A stretch of 64,000 nt of DNA, from positions 372,001 to 436,000 of the forward strand of contig BDIU01000089.1 in NCBI GenBank assembly GCA_002118135.1, given 5' to 3'. This DNA comes from Trebouxia sp. TZW2008 (Eukaryota > Chlorophyta > Trebouxiophyceae > Trebouxiales > Trebouxiaceae). Each line of letters begins with the position of its first letter. The stretch's first letter is position 1. The notes beneath the pieces are model-generated. The model had not been told where the DNA came from, searched no databases, and saw only the letters and a program-made list of their open reading frames with translations. The position numbers were made by a program, and so were the translations under genes. Below, piece by piece: positions 11,601 through 21,610 of the stretch.

Positions 11601-13995
11601 CAAGTGTGACAGGCATCTGCTGCAGAATGGCTGCTCCAAAGCGCTTACAGGCATTTGCTAGTCACTGTAGCTCACCTGTGTCAGCAGGATGTGCATCACT
11701 GTCACTCTGCTGAGGCGTCAATGTAGAGCTAGGCATTGCATGTCAGCTGTGGTTACATGTGTCAGCAGAGCATGCATCACTGCAGTCACATGTGTCAGCA
11801 GCACGAGCATCACAGTCACACTGCTGAGAATGCAGGGCCTTGCGTCAGTTTGCAGGCATTTGTGTCAGCTGTAATCACCTGTGTCAGAAAGATGTGCACC
11901 AGCTCCACTCTGCTGTGGCTTCAATGCAGAGCTGCCTCTGTTAGAGCCTATCAGGGAGTTACGGCTGTCCTGGTCCTCTTCCTGACCTGCAGTGCCAGTC
12001 ACAGTAATCAGTCACAGCAGTTCAAAGCTGCAGATGTGGCAAAGGCTCTTGCACTAGGCACTGATTGTGAGCTGCATTCTGGCAACAGCAGGTTGGGTTG
12101 TTGAAATGTGTAAGCATGGCAATCTGAGCATGCATCAGATTTTGCACATTTACAACTTCCATGGTGAGCAATGTAAGCTCAGCACCAGTCAGGTATCTGC
12201 TGCATACATGTTTGTTGACCACAAGCTATCCAGGTATACACAAGCTATACACAAGCTACGCATCTTGTCGCACATGTGCTGCGCATACGCCTTACATATG
12301 CTGTAAGCATACCATACATAGCTTGAGAATGCACACATCGCAAAGCATGTGTAGTATGCACACAGCAGGAATCAGCAGCAGGGCCATGCTTCTAGGCAGA
12401 CTGTCAGTTCACCTCGGTTGATGCCCATGCCCAATAGACTTGAGCCCCCATTCCTAGACTGCCCACTCAGTCCAGCTCCCACACTTCTGCTTCCACCATT
12501 GTTGCCACCGCCAACACCACTGCTGCCACCGCTACCGTTGCTGCTGCCACTCCTACTTCTGCTGCTGCCACCGCTGCTGAGGCCAAAGTTGCTCATGGGG
12601 TTGTAGTCTCCGATGTCTTCATCGCTTGCGCCATCACCCAAGGGCTGCTGCCGAGTGTCCATGTTGCTGTCGAAGATGCTACCGCTGCTGCCCCTTGTTG
12701 TATCAATGCCTGAGCTAGTGGCTCTCCATTGATCGGCCTGGCTTTGGCTCAAGGGCTGGTGGGAGCCTGCCCCTGTGCTGATGCTGTCCAGGCCTGCAAG
12801 GCATATGATGTTGTTCTTACTATGCAGTCACGTGATAATGGTACATGGGATATTTCCCTTTGCAAGAGACCATCATGTTCTGCTGCCCCTTGCTGTATCA
12901 ACGCCTGAGCTTGTGGATCTCCATTGGTCAGCTTGCCTTTGGCTCAAAGGCTGGTGGGACCCTGCCCCTGTGCTGATACTGTCCAATCCTGCATGACAAC
13001 TTATACGTCAACGGGTTTTGCCAGGTATGTCAGGCATGGTCTGTGCCTACAGAGCGCTTGAGAGGTCCCTTTGATGCAGAACTATGTTGCAGCATGAACA
13101 TTCATGTTGCACACAAGAGGGATGCATATGTTTAGTAACTCTTGCTAGTGGGATGCTCTGAGAACACCTGCTTGGAGAGCCAACCACTGCATATCGCTCC
13201 ATTGTTTGGGAGTGAACAATGGACAAAAGATGCTCTATATCCTCATGTGTTGAGCTGCACAGGTTTTGTGTGCAGCACTTGATCACACCAGCTAACTTTG
13301 GAAAAAATTCAGATTTAGCAATGAAGCACATGCATAACAAAGCCAGAGATGCAGCTGGGCTCACCTTGTTTGGAAGCAGCTCCTTGCCCTAGGGCGCTGC
13401 TAGACGCCCTGCCCTCAGGAGGGGCACTGCTGGACGCCCTGCCCTCAGGAAGGGCATGTGAACCCCCAGTGCTGGCTCTGAAGGCCATCTCACGCTCTGA
13501 CTCACGCCGCTGTGCAGATGTACGCGTGTCTGAAGCTGAGGAAGAAGAGCGCTGGCCTAGCAAAGAAGCTGGCGGTGAGTCTGAGAAGCGGCCTTGACCC
13601 ATTGTTGCAAAGTCGTCCGCATCCTCAAGCTCAGGATCGAAAGTTCCTGCAGCAGTGCCTAAATGACATATGTGTTTGGCTTGGATGTGCTGCTCAAAAA
13701 GCTAAATTGCCATAACAGGACTCCAGCCAGCGCCTATGTTACAACGCAGTACTTACTTTCATGATCATGAGCATCACAATGGTTGTCAATGTCTCCACTG
13801 AGCTTGCATGAGATGTAATCTGCAGCTATGATAGATTGGGCATGAATGTCAACTTCAAATGGACTCAAATTTTCAACAAGACAAGTCATGAACAGAGGCA
13901 GACACAAGACAGTCGAAGTTTGACAGACAGGAGGGAGGCTGTGATGTGGGGAAGGGGGTGTGTGTGTGGGGGGGGGGGGGGCGGATGGAAAGGNN

Positions 13996-14030
<35 letters not shown>

Positions 14031-17000
14031 CGCATGCAAAGGCCCAGCGGTGAATGATTGCACTGGGTAACATGAGTGACAGGGGCCACCACAAAGGTAG
14101 ACTGGACCTTGGTGAAGGTGGGCGTTCAGCAGCAAACCTATTCCTGTAAGCCTGTATTCTGCACGCCCAAGCTAACCAAGGCACACAAAAGCTAAGATGC
14201 AGTCAGGCCCAATCGCTAATGATTTTGATGCAGATGTTCTGGGCTTCCTCAAATCCTTGAAAGCGCCAACTTGTCTACAAAACGAAGAGCAGCCACAATG
14301 ATTGTAATTGCTCACAGGAGCTGCTGCTCAGTCCTTGCTTGCTGGGTGATCACTGGTTTACAGTTCTCAGCAAAAGTCACAAGGCATACCTCTCGCGTCA
14401 GAATGTGTGCTGACTCTGGCTGGAGTGGTATGGCCGGTCTGGCCTCTGCTGGCGCTGCTGGGCTGCCTGTTGGGCACTGACAGCAAGCCTGCAAAGGCAC
14501 TGACATTTATGCACTGACAGGTCAGAGGCATACAAATTTAGGCACTGACAGTTAGACACTGACCGTTAGGCACTGACAACTTGGCACTGACAGTTGGACA
14601 CTGACAGCGCACCTGCAAAGGCATCGACGTTCATGCACTGACAGGTCAGAGGCATACAAATTTAGGCATCGATGTTTAGGCGCTGACAGTGAGGCGCTGA
14701 CAGATAGGTGCTGACATTCAGGCACTGACAGTTCAGAGGCATACAAGCTTAGGTACTGATACTTAGGTGCTGACAGTTAGGTACTGACAATGAGGCACTG
14801 TTAGTGAGGCAATGACAGTTGGGCACTAACAGGTTAGAGGCACACAAGTTCAGGCACCAACAGTTAGGCACCGCCAATTAGGCTCTCACAGTTACGCACT
14901 GACAATGAGGCACAGACAGTCTGGTACTAACAGTTCAAAGGCACTCAGCCTTGGGCGCTTAACAGCGCACCTGTACAGCGAGTCTTTGTTTCTGTGCATG
15001 AACTGAACTGATCAATCAATCAATTGCAACTGTGCGAGCAGTCCATGTAAGATGAAACTTGATACACCATGAAACTGAGTTCACTGCTGTGCCACAGCTA
15101 TTCAAGGACAGCGAACAACTCAGCAAGCGTTGATGGTGTCAAGAGCCCTCATGCTTGCGCTGATAACGGCATGTATTGGAAGTTGTCTCTGCCAACAGCA
15201 TCAGGCGTGCATCTTGCCACTTTTAAGACATCACAACAGCATGCACTGATGTCATGACAACAGCAGCTGCTGCTGATACCGCGTTCACCTTGTGACTCGA
15301 TTGAGTTAGTCTCATATTCCCAAATGTTTTCAACATCAAAGCCAGAGCTGCCCACAGCTTGAGAGGACTTTGACCTGGGCAGCTGGGAAGAAGATGAAGA
15401 AGCGGCGGTGGTAGCACAGAATCCACAGCATGCATGCATGCATGATCATCATTGCAGCAGCTGCTGCCCGGTGGCCTACCTTGTGATCCAGTTGAGTCGG
15501 TTTCATATTCCCTACTGGTTTCAGCGTCAAAGCCAGAGCTGCCAACAGCCTGAGTTATTTTTTATCTGGGCTGCTGGGAAGAAGAGGAGAAGCCAGATTT
15601 GACTGCACAGCAAGCACAGTATGCATGCATATGATTGCAGCAGCTGCTGATGGTGATTTCACCTTGTGACCCAGGTGCGTCAGACTCATATTCCCGGATG
15701 ATTTCATCGTCAAAGCCAGAGCTGCCCACTGCCTGAGAGGATTTTGACCTAGGCAGCTGGGCAGAAGAGGAAGAGGCGGTGGTTGCAGCTGTGGTGGATG
15801 GGCGGGACTGCCGGCCAGATGAGCTGCCCAGGTAGTCCTCATCAACATCTGCATCATGCTCTCTCAATCTTGCATCCAAGGCAGCACCTGCAAAGGCATG
15901 GTACATTGATGGGGTCCTTTACCCCTGCGTCATGCTTGCTTAATTGTGCGTCTAAGGCCGCACCTGCAAAGGCAAAATGCTTTGATGTTCTTGGTGAACT
16001 GTTGGCAAGCAAGCAAACAAGCAGGCAATTAAGCAAGCTTGCTTACTCACCAGGGCGGTTGCTGTCTGTGCCCAACAAGGCATGTTCCTCATCAGCGTGG
16101 CTGGACAGAGATGCACTCAGCGCCCCAGCATGACCTGAACTCTCACTTCTGCCCAAACCACTGCCTCTTGCAGAGCTGCCAGCGCCTTGCGAAGCACCTC
16201 GTCCTATTGCCCCGCTGCTTCTGAGGGCGTTTCTGTCACTCGCCTGGCTCCAAGTTGAGTCAAGAGCGCCGCTCTCAAGCCCGTTGTCTAGTTCTGCCAT
16301 TCCAGCAGATGAAAGCGCACTGCTGGGTGACCTGAGACCATCAGTGTGCACAGATCTAGCAGCGGGTGTGGAAGTTGAGCCATGTGTTGGTCTGGTGCTT
16401 TGACGTTGACTGAACCCTTGAGCACTATTTGCTGATCTGTCCTGAAGCCTGTTGAGCACTTCTTCTTCCTGCTGCTCCTCACGCTGAGCATCACTCAGCT
16501 CCTGAGTGCTGAGGGAGCTTGAGCTGAGTCTGGACTGAGCTCTGGGAGTGGCCCTGCTGGAGGTCCCCTGACCCCCCAGAAGACCCCCTGTTGCAAGCTC
16601 TGCACCTTCTTCGTCATCAAAAGCTGCTCTGTCCAGGGCACTTGCCCTTGAAGAAGCCGCCCTGCTGCCTGGCTGCTCTCTGGCTGTGGCCACCGCTGAG
16701 TCTGTAGACCCATTGCCTGCTCTGGCACGGCTAAGCAGGGAGCCAGCCCTCTCTCCAGCTGTGGCAGAGCTCCTGCCAGTTGTGCTTCTGCCATTTGCTG
16801 TCTGCTTTATACTATCCTGGTGCGCAGAATTGGCTCTGGAATCTGTGTTGAGGCCGCTGCTGCTGAGAGTGTCAATTGTCAAGAGGTCCTCGTCGTCCTC
16901 ATCGTAGCTCGCTGCGTTTGGCAGCTGCCGCCTGCTGCTTTCGTGAACAGCACTTCCAGTTCTCAGCGGCAACTCATCAGACTCTACGTCGCCGAAGTCT

Positions 17001-20000
17001 GACGCCGACCCCAGCCCTGTGACGTCAGTGGCGCGAGCTGCGCTGCGCTGCGCTGGTGTTCGCGAGCGCTGCCCCGCTACACGCCCAGCGACCGAGCTGT
17101 AGGTTGGCCGGCTGCTGCCCGTGTTGGAAGTCGTTGCTCCGCTGTTGCGGCTTCTCTGGGCAACCGACCTTGAGGCGTCTTGTGTTGTTGACAGGCCTGC
17201 ATCAGCACACATAGATGAGCATTGCTGGGTTGTGACGCATTCAGGTAGCTCTCTGTACAACAGGACTGTCATAGCTTTGCAAATTGCACAATAGCGCTTG
17301 TGCACCTGCTTGATGCACTGGCTCCAACAGGTGAGCAGTGCAGAGGACCAAGCACTCCAAACTTCACACATCATTGCACTACAACTCTGTAGCCATGCTT
17401 TGGTTGCAGCAGATCGTCAAGCAAGTTGATAGCAGACTGACCATTTGCACTGCTTAGCACATCTTCATCCTCATCAATGCCCAGCTGCTCAGCAGCATCA
17501 AGCTGCATGTAATCAGCTGTGGGGGGGTCCCTAGCGGAGGGCCTGGGGTGCCCCACCACATCTTCATGATGATCGTGCCTCAGGAAGTCATGATGGGCAT
17601 TGTCCTGTGTCTCAGCTCCACCTGCATTCATACACAGGACTGTGACAAGAATCATCAGAAGTTGAGTCATCACACAGCTGTGCATCATGATGGGCATTGT
17701 CTTGAAAACCTAACTGCATGAGACTGCTTGACTGGACAACAGCACATGCAATTACATGTTGGCATCGACTGCATTGACGGACAGGAACTGTGTCAATACC
17801 ACCTAATAACTCAATTGCCTAGTGAATCAAGTTTGTGTGCTCAATGTGCGCATGAGCCATCAATGGAGACCTCTTTTGAGCCTCTGCCACTACAAGCTCA
17901 GGACTTGAAAGGGCAGGAAGTGGCGAAGGCCATTCTGCATGTGGTTTGGCTTTTGCTATATTCTGCCTTTGCCCTCGCAACACCGCAAACTCGTGCTGGC
18001 TGAGCTGACTTATCGCTCAGTCAGGACTGCCATCTGCTACTGTATGGGACCTCACCAAAACTCTGCTTGGCAAGCAACTTTGCAGTCAACTTGACCACAG
18101 CAATGGTCGCTGCTGATTGCACCAGTTGACAGACTGGCAGGCTTTTTTTTTCTCCTGTCAGACTCATCCTGTTTCGACTTGTTGCAGATGAGAGGTCACT
18201 GTGCCTGCAGCTGTTTTGGTACTGTTGAGTAAAGCACCAGCGCCAGAAAGTGCTGCGCCTGCTTTATTGACACTGCTGTGCTCAGCACTGCACAGTATAT
18301 ACATGCAAGATACTGCTCGTTTTGCCAAAATCAATGGTGCTCTGCATGAGTGAACAACAGGAGGTCACTTTACCTGCAGTTGTTCTGGTGCTGTTGAGCA
18401 CAGCAGCAGCACCAGAAAGCGCTGCGCCTGCTCTGGTCACACCGCTGTGCACAGCACTGCTGCTCATGCTCGAGTTCAACTCATGCCCAGGCAAAGCTGA
18501 ATCGCTCTCCACACCCCCTGCTGTGGCATGAGAGCCTGTGCTATGGGTGCTGTTCAGCGCAGAGACGTTTGTTGAGGCTGTCAATGCGCTTGTTGCATTG
18601 CTGACGAGATTTGAGGCGGTTGACATGACTCCTGTCAATGCTGAGCTGTTGGATGCTGCTGCGCTGAGGGCTGACGTGGCGTTGGTGAGTAAGCTGGCAG
18701 CTGAAGAAGCAGCTCCAGCAATGACACCGCGAGTCGCGTTTACAGCTGAGTTGTTTGTGATGGCAGTGGCACCCTGCAGGGACACGTCAAGCATTGCGGC
18801 TGATCAGATGATATGCAGATTGGTCTGGAGTACAATCCTTTGACGCAGTACTAGCCGCACTTGTGTCTGGCACTAAATGGCGTTTTCGTGTCTTTGTTTG
18901 CTGACATAACAGCTGAAAAGCAACCATCCCTCAACATTGCATGACTGCATCCCTCTGCATGTTCTCTGTTGTGAAAACAAAGCACAATCAGCCCACATAA
19001 GCAGACAATGCATGTATGTCTGCTGATGTGCCTTGCTTTTCCAACAAAGGGGTAGGCAGAGGGCTGAGAGTCCACAATGCTGAGGCAAAGGAATGTGAAA
19101 GGGACATCAAACCAAGCCTCAAAGCGTATGCAACTGTATGACCAATACAACATGTGCAGCGAAGAAGCTTGTGCCAATGCAAATGACAAGGTACACGTCA
19201 GAATCAACAGTAGCTGATTGTACCATCCAAACTTGTGTACATTTGCACTGTAAGTCCACATGGGCTGTGGCGTCATGACAACTCTGCATGAAAAACGCTT
19301 GGGTTGGTGCGATAGATTGCATGCTGCATGGGAATGCGCAGTCTGCTTTGACATACCTGTCCAAGCAGGCTCCCTGACGTGTTTGCCGCTTGAGACGCTT
19401 GATGTCTGACACTGTCCACAGCAGTTGTGTCCACCAGGCCACTTACCAAAGCACTGCTGCTGCTGTTGCTGCTTGCCCCAGCACTGGCATTGCTGGCTGT
19501 CTCAGTGGTGGCAGCGGTCAATGAGCCGTCTAGGCTTTCATAAGAAGGCAAGTCAGCTTCCAGAATTGCTGTAGTATCTGTTGGGTCTGCTTCTACTGAG
19601 CTGCTGCTGGATGTGTTGTTAGCGAGGACGTCCGTCACGCTCTCTGTGCCCCTTGTTGCAGCAACTGCTTCTGCAAAGGTAAGGTCGTTTCCTGATGCAT
19701 CAGAGAGCTCACCAGCCCCTGATGCTTGCTGCAGGGCCTGGTCGAATGTGAGATTATTATCTGCAGTAGCAATTGCCTCCTGACTTGCGTCCTGTTGTGT
19801 GGATGCTGCCTCCGCGCTAGCTGGTTCTAAGGTGGAGCTGCTGTCAGCAGCATCGGCCTGTGCTGAGCTGCTGGTGGATGGGTCTTGCTGTGAGAGCTGG
19901 GTTTGAGTGCTGTCATCTGCATCAGCAGCGCCAGACTCTGAGGCTTGGGAGAGAGTGCTGTCCAAGCTCTCCTCTGATTCGGCAGCCTGCGTTTCTGGGG

Positions 20001-20462
20001 TTGCCTCAGCCTCTGAATCGTCAGCATCTGTGGACGCTGTAGCTTCCTGCTGCTCGACGGCATCAGAAGCTGCAGGTTGGGAGTCGCTCGAACTGTCACT
20101 AGTGAGTGTCGCTTCTGCAGGTGTGTCTGTGCTGCTGGTCTGCAAAAGGTCTTCAGTCAAGTCCCCCGCCTGCTGATATAGCTCGCTGGACGTGGAGTCG
20201 TCAAGTTCTGCATCCTGCTGCAGACTGCGGACTGGCAAGCCTGCAAACGCGGCGAATTTTGTGATCTAGAGCAGGGGCCACTGGGTGAATAGTGATGCCG
20301 CGGGTCGGAAGGCGAGATTTGCCCACCTGACGGTTGGGACAACAATTTTCTGCTCTGTACAACGCCGTCGGTCAGCGATGACGCCGGTATCGCTAGCAGA
20401 CACAGTCCGACCACGAGCAGGCACACAGCTTTTGTCCCGTAAGGGATGGTGCGGTACGGCAT
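8666..20462 (-). CDS. Large Ser/Ala-rich secretory-pathway membrane protein, 12 exons
   Basis: Exons (minus strand): 20462-20327, 20240-19357, 18773-18374, 17621-17442, 17196-16051, 15887-15663, 13658-13365, 12793-12413, 11986-11879, 10861-10573, 9573-9409, 8855-8666; all junctions keep frame, giving about 1,465 residues. It opens with a signal peptide (VCLLVVGLCLLAIPASS). Exon 2 is a long acidic Ser/Thr/Ala region; exon 3 carries about nine N-glycosylation sequons; exon 5 is a Ser/Arg/Ala low-complexity block. Exon 11 supplies the only clear membrane span (VAITALTVFACTGAVVAFVFL) followed by GWVPNPYEA. The short cytosolic tail is acidic and aromatic (GWGQGWNDDD) and ends KKPENWSNDF. Several ExxxLL-type motifs occur (EEHALL, EETPLL, DDEDLL). 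Six consecutive internal exons are phase 1-1. I recognise no family; a mucin-like or cell-surface protein is an inference. That it is one gene rests on the unbroken phase match. Confidence 0.75.
9243..9335 (-). repeat. Dispersed ~100 bp element (second family), copy
   Basis: The minus strand shows GGCACAAGTCCTGGCTTGCC and AGGCGGGCTTG preceded by a diverged TTCTCAGCA...GCTAAGTGTG half. It lies in the last intron of the large membrane protein gene. A second, half-length copy (GCTAGGTGTGTGTGGC preceded by an ATG/ATT-rich run) lies at about 9600-9675, and a short piece (GTGGCACAAGCC) near 9770. Confidence 0.6.
10914..11335 (-). repeat. Three tandem copies of membrane-protein exon 10
   Basis: Functional exon 10 (10861-10573) begins with GKTQMTLDADEDEETPLLAGAH. 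Three copies of this acceptor edge lie upstream at about 10914-11022, 11090-11165 and 11255-11335. The nearest is fully open (GKTQMTLDAEEDEETPLLAGAH) behind a TTGCAG acceptor but runs into a TAA with no donor, so its inclusion would truncate the protein. The other two are frameshifted or shortened. Confidence 0.88.
11690..11835 (-). repeat. Decayed copies of membrane-protein exon 9 end
   Basis: Exon 9 (11986-11879) ends SALKPQQSGAGAHLSDTG. Downstream, in intron 9, the minus strand again reads SSTLTPQQSDSDAHPADTG at about 11690-11745, and the intervening 11760-11835 contains further GCTGACACATGTGA-type units of the same origin. Confidence 0.75.
12880..12990 (-). repeat. Duplicate of membrane-protein exon 8 acceptor edge
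   Basis: About 110 bp upstream of functional exon 8 (12793-12413) the minus strand repeats its first ~110 bp: LDSISTGAGSHQPLSQ followed by ADQWRSTSSG. The copy is open and follows a TGCAG-like acceptor, but it breaks off where exon 8 continues into the SIFDSN segment. Confidence 0.85.
13960..14030. repeat. Poly-G tract with two undetermined bases
   Basis: The plus strand has a run of G on both sides of two n characters (13994-13995). The n characters mark an unresolved assembly position, so the true length of the tract is unknown. It lies in intron 6 of the large membrane protein gene. Confidence 0.9.
14490..14965. repeat. Cluster of short direct repeats (GGCACTGACAG)
   Basis: Around thirty loose repeats of a 14-18 bp unit close to AGGCACTGACAGTT fill this stretch, interleaved with a longer unit (TCAGAGGCATACAAATTTAGG) that recurs at about 14522, 14645, 14733 and, diverged, near 14830. 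It is wholly inside intron 6 of the large membrane protein gene and has no coding frame. Confidence 0.85.
15290..15565 (-). repeat. Two decayed copies of membrane-protein exon 6 donor end
   Basis: Exon 6 (15887-15663) ends with SSQAVGSSGFDDEIIREYES. Two copies follow in the intron at about 15480-15565 and 15290-15415. The latter still reads SSQLPRSKSSQAVGSSGFD. A separate copy of the exon's acceptor edge (GAALDAQLSKHDAGV) lies upstream at about 15926-15975, so both edges of one exon have been copied independently. Confidence 0.85.
15926..15975 (-). repeat. Decayed copy of membrane-protein exon 6 acceptor edge
   Basis: The minus strand reads GAALDAQLSKHDAGV after a TTTGCAG acceptor, matching the first residues of exon 6 (GAALDARLREHDADV, 15887 downward), then diverges into intron sequence. 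Confidence 0.8.
18205..18300 (-). repeat. Decayed copy of membrane-protein exon 3 donor end
   Basis: The last ~90 bp of exon 3 (18470-18374, rich in GCTGCTGCT and CCAGAACAACTGCAG) are repeated about 170 bp further into intron 3. The copy has substitutions in the frame and an altered donor. Confidence 0.75.
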
Positions 20463-21610
20463 GCTGCGCGTTGGGACGATATCTTCAGCTTCAGTCAGTC
20501 AGACTGGGTTGATCAAGCATCACGCTACATGAGCCAGTCAAACGCTGCGCTTCACAAACCCGTTGCGATGTGCACAGGTCGCACAACGTACAAACGAGGT
20601 TCCGATAGGTTACGAGCAGGGTTCCAACTGCGACATCGAATTGGCAGCCATCATTGCAGTGGCTAATTCGGGACCTCTCATTGTTTTGGCATAGAAGCAG
20701 TTATGCCTTGGAGGCTATTGGTGCATTTCATGGCCTTTTCTGTATAATTATGCACAGCTCCCAGTCCATGCTGCTTCCATTGTAACGAGGTGCCTCATGC
20801 ATAGTGTAATGTGTACACATTACGCCATCTTTTGGGTCTGAAGGTTACACTTGCTGGTCTGTAGAGCCTTTCGGGCAGCACTCAACAAGGACAAGCAACA
20901 CAATCTTGTAAGGCTTGCTATGTTGCGATGAAAGCTTTGCAAGCGTTTGTATGTGTACTCAACCTGTGCTGGCATCTGGATTGCGTTGTCAAGCAATACA
21001 GCGACTGCTTCACTGTTTGTTCCTGCACATGGGTTTGAAGCATGACTGACCAAGACATGCTGTATTGCAGAAGACTGCAACCACGAAAGCTGCCTAGGCA
21101 CCAATTGCAGATGTATGCATGTCAAGTCTGAGCCAAGATTTGGGCCGTTTCTGCTAGAGGGCATGCCAGCAACAACATTTTGTCCTAGAACTAATCGCAA
21201 CATCAGAACCTCTGCCTGCAGCTGCCAAACATGCTGACTAAGCTATGTCTAAAGCTCCTGTTTCACTGGTTGACAGTACTGTGAACTTCTACCCAAAAGG
21301 AGTGCCTGCCTAAACCTGTGTTGATACATTGGGTTGAAATCAGAGCGTCTCTTGTGGTGCAATGGCTTTCAGATCATGCTTGCAAACAGTACTGGCTTGA
21401 CATCGCACGCCTGTCAAGCAACTCTGAAGCATGGAACGGTTTGCCTGCTTGTGTTTGCTGCGGTCAACTGGACGCATCCCTGCTTCAACAAGACTTCCTC
21501 CTTTGTATCCCTACACTTGTTGTCAGCTAGACTGTTGAACATGCAGCTAGGCTGCACCTGACTTGCGATGCTTCTGATACCCCTGACAAGCTGTGTGCTG
21601 GCCTATCACT
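20463..21610. other. Intergenic region, 5' of the membrane protein and 3' of UKL-1
   Basis: Both neighbours are on the minus strand, so this region should contain the promoter of the large membrane protein and the 3' end of UKL-1. Open frames here are short and show no spliced continuity or recognisable family. Confidence 0.45.

Noticed and set aside
14385..14480. Possible extra exon of the large membrane protein (Pro/Ala-rich, minus strand)
   Set aside because: It has an acceptor, but its donor leaves phase 0 while the next exon needs phase 1; exon 6 joins exon 13658-13365 directly in phase.
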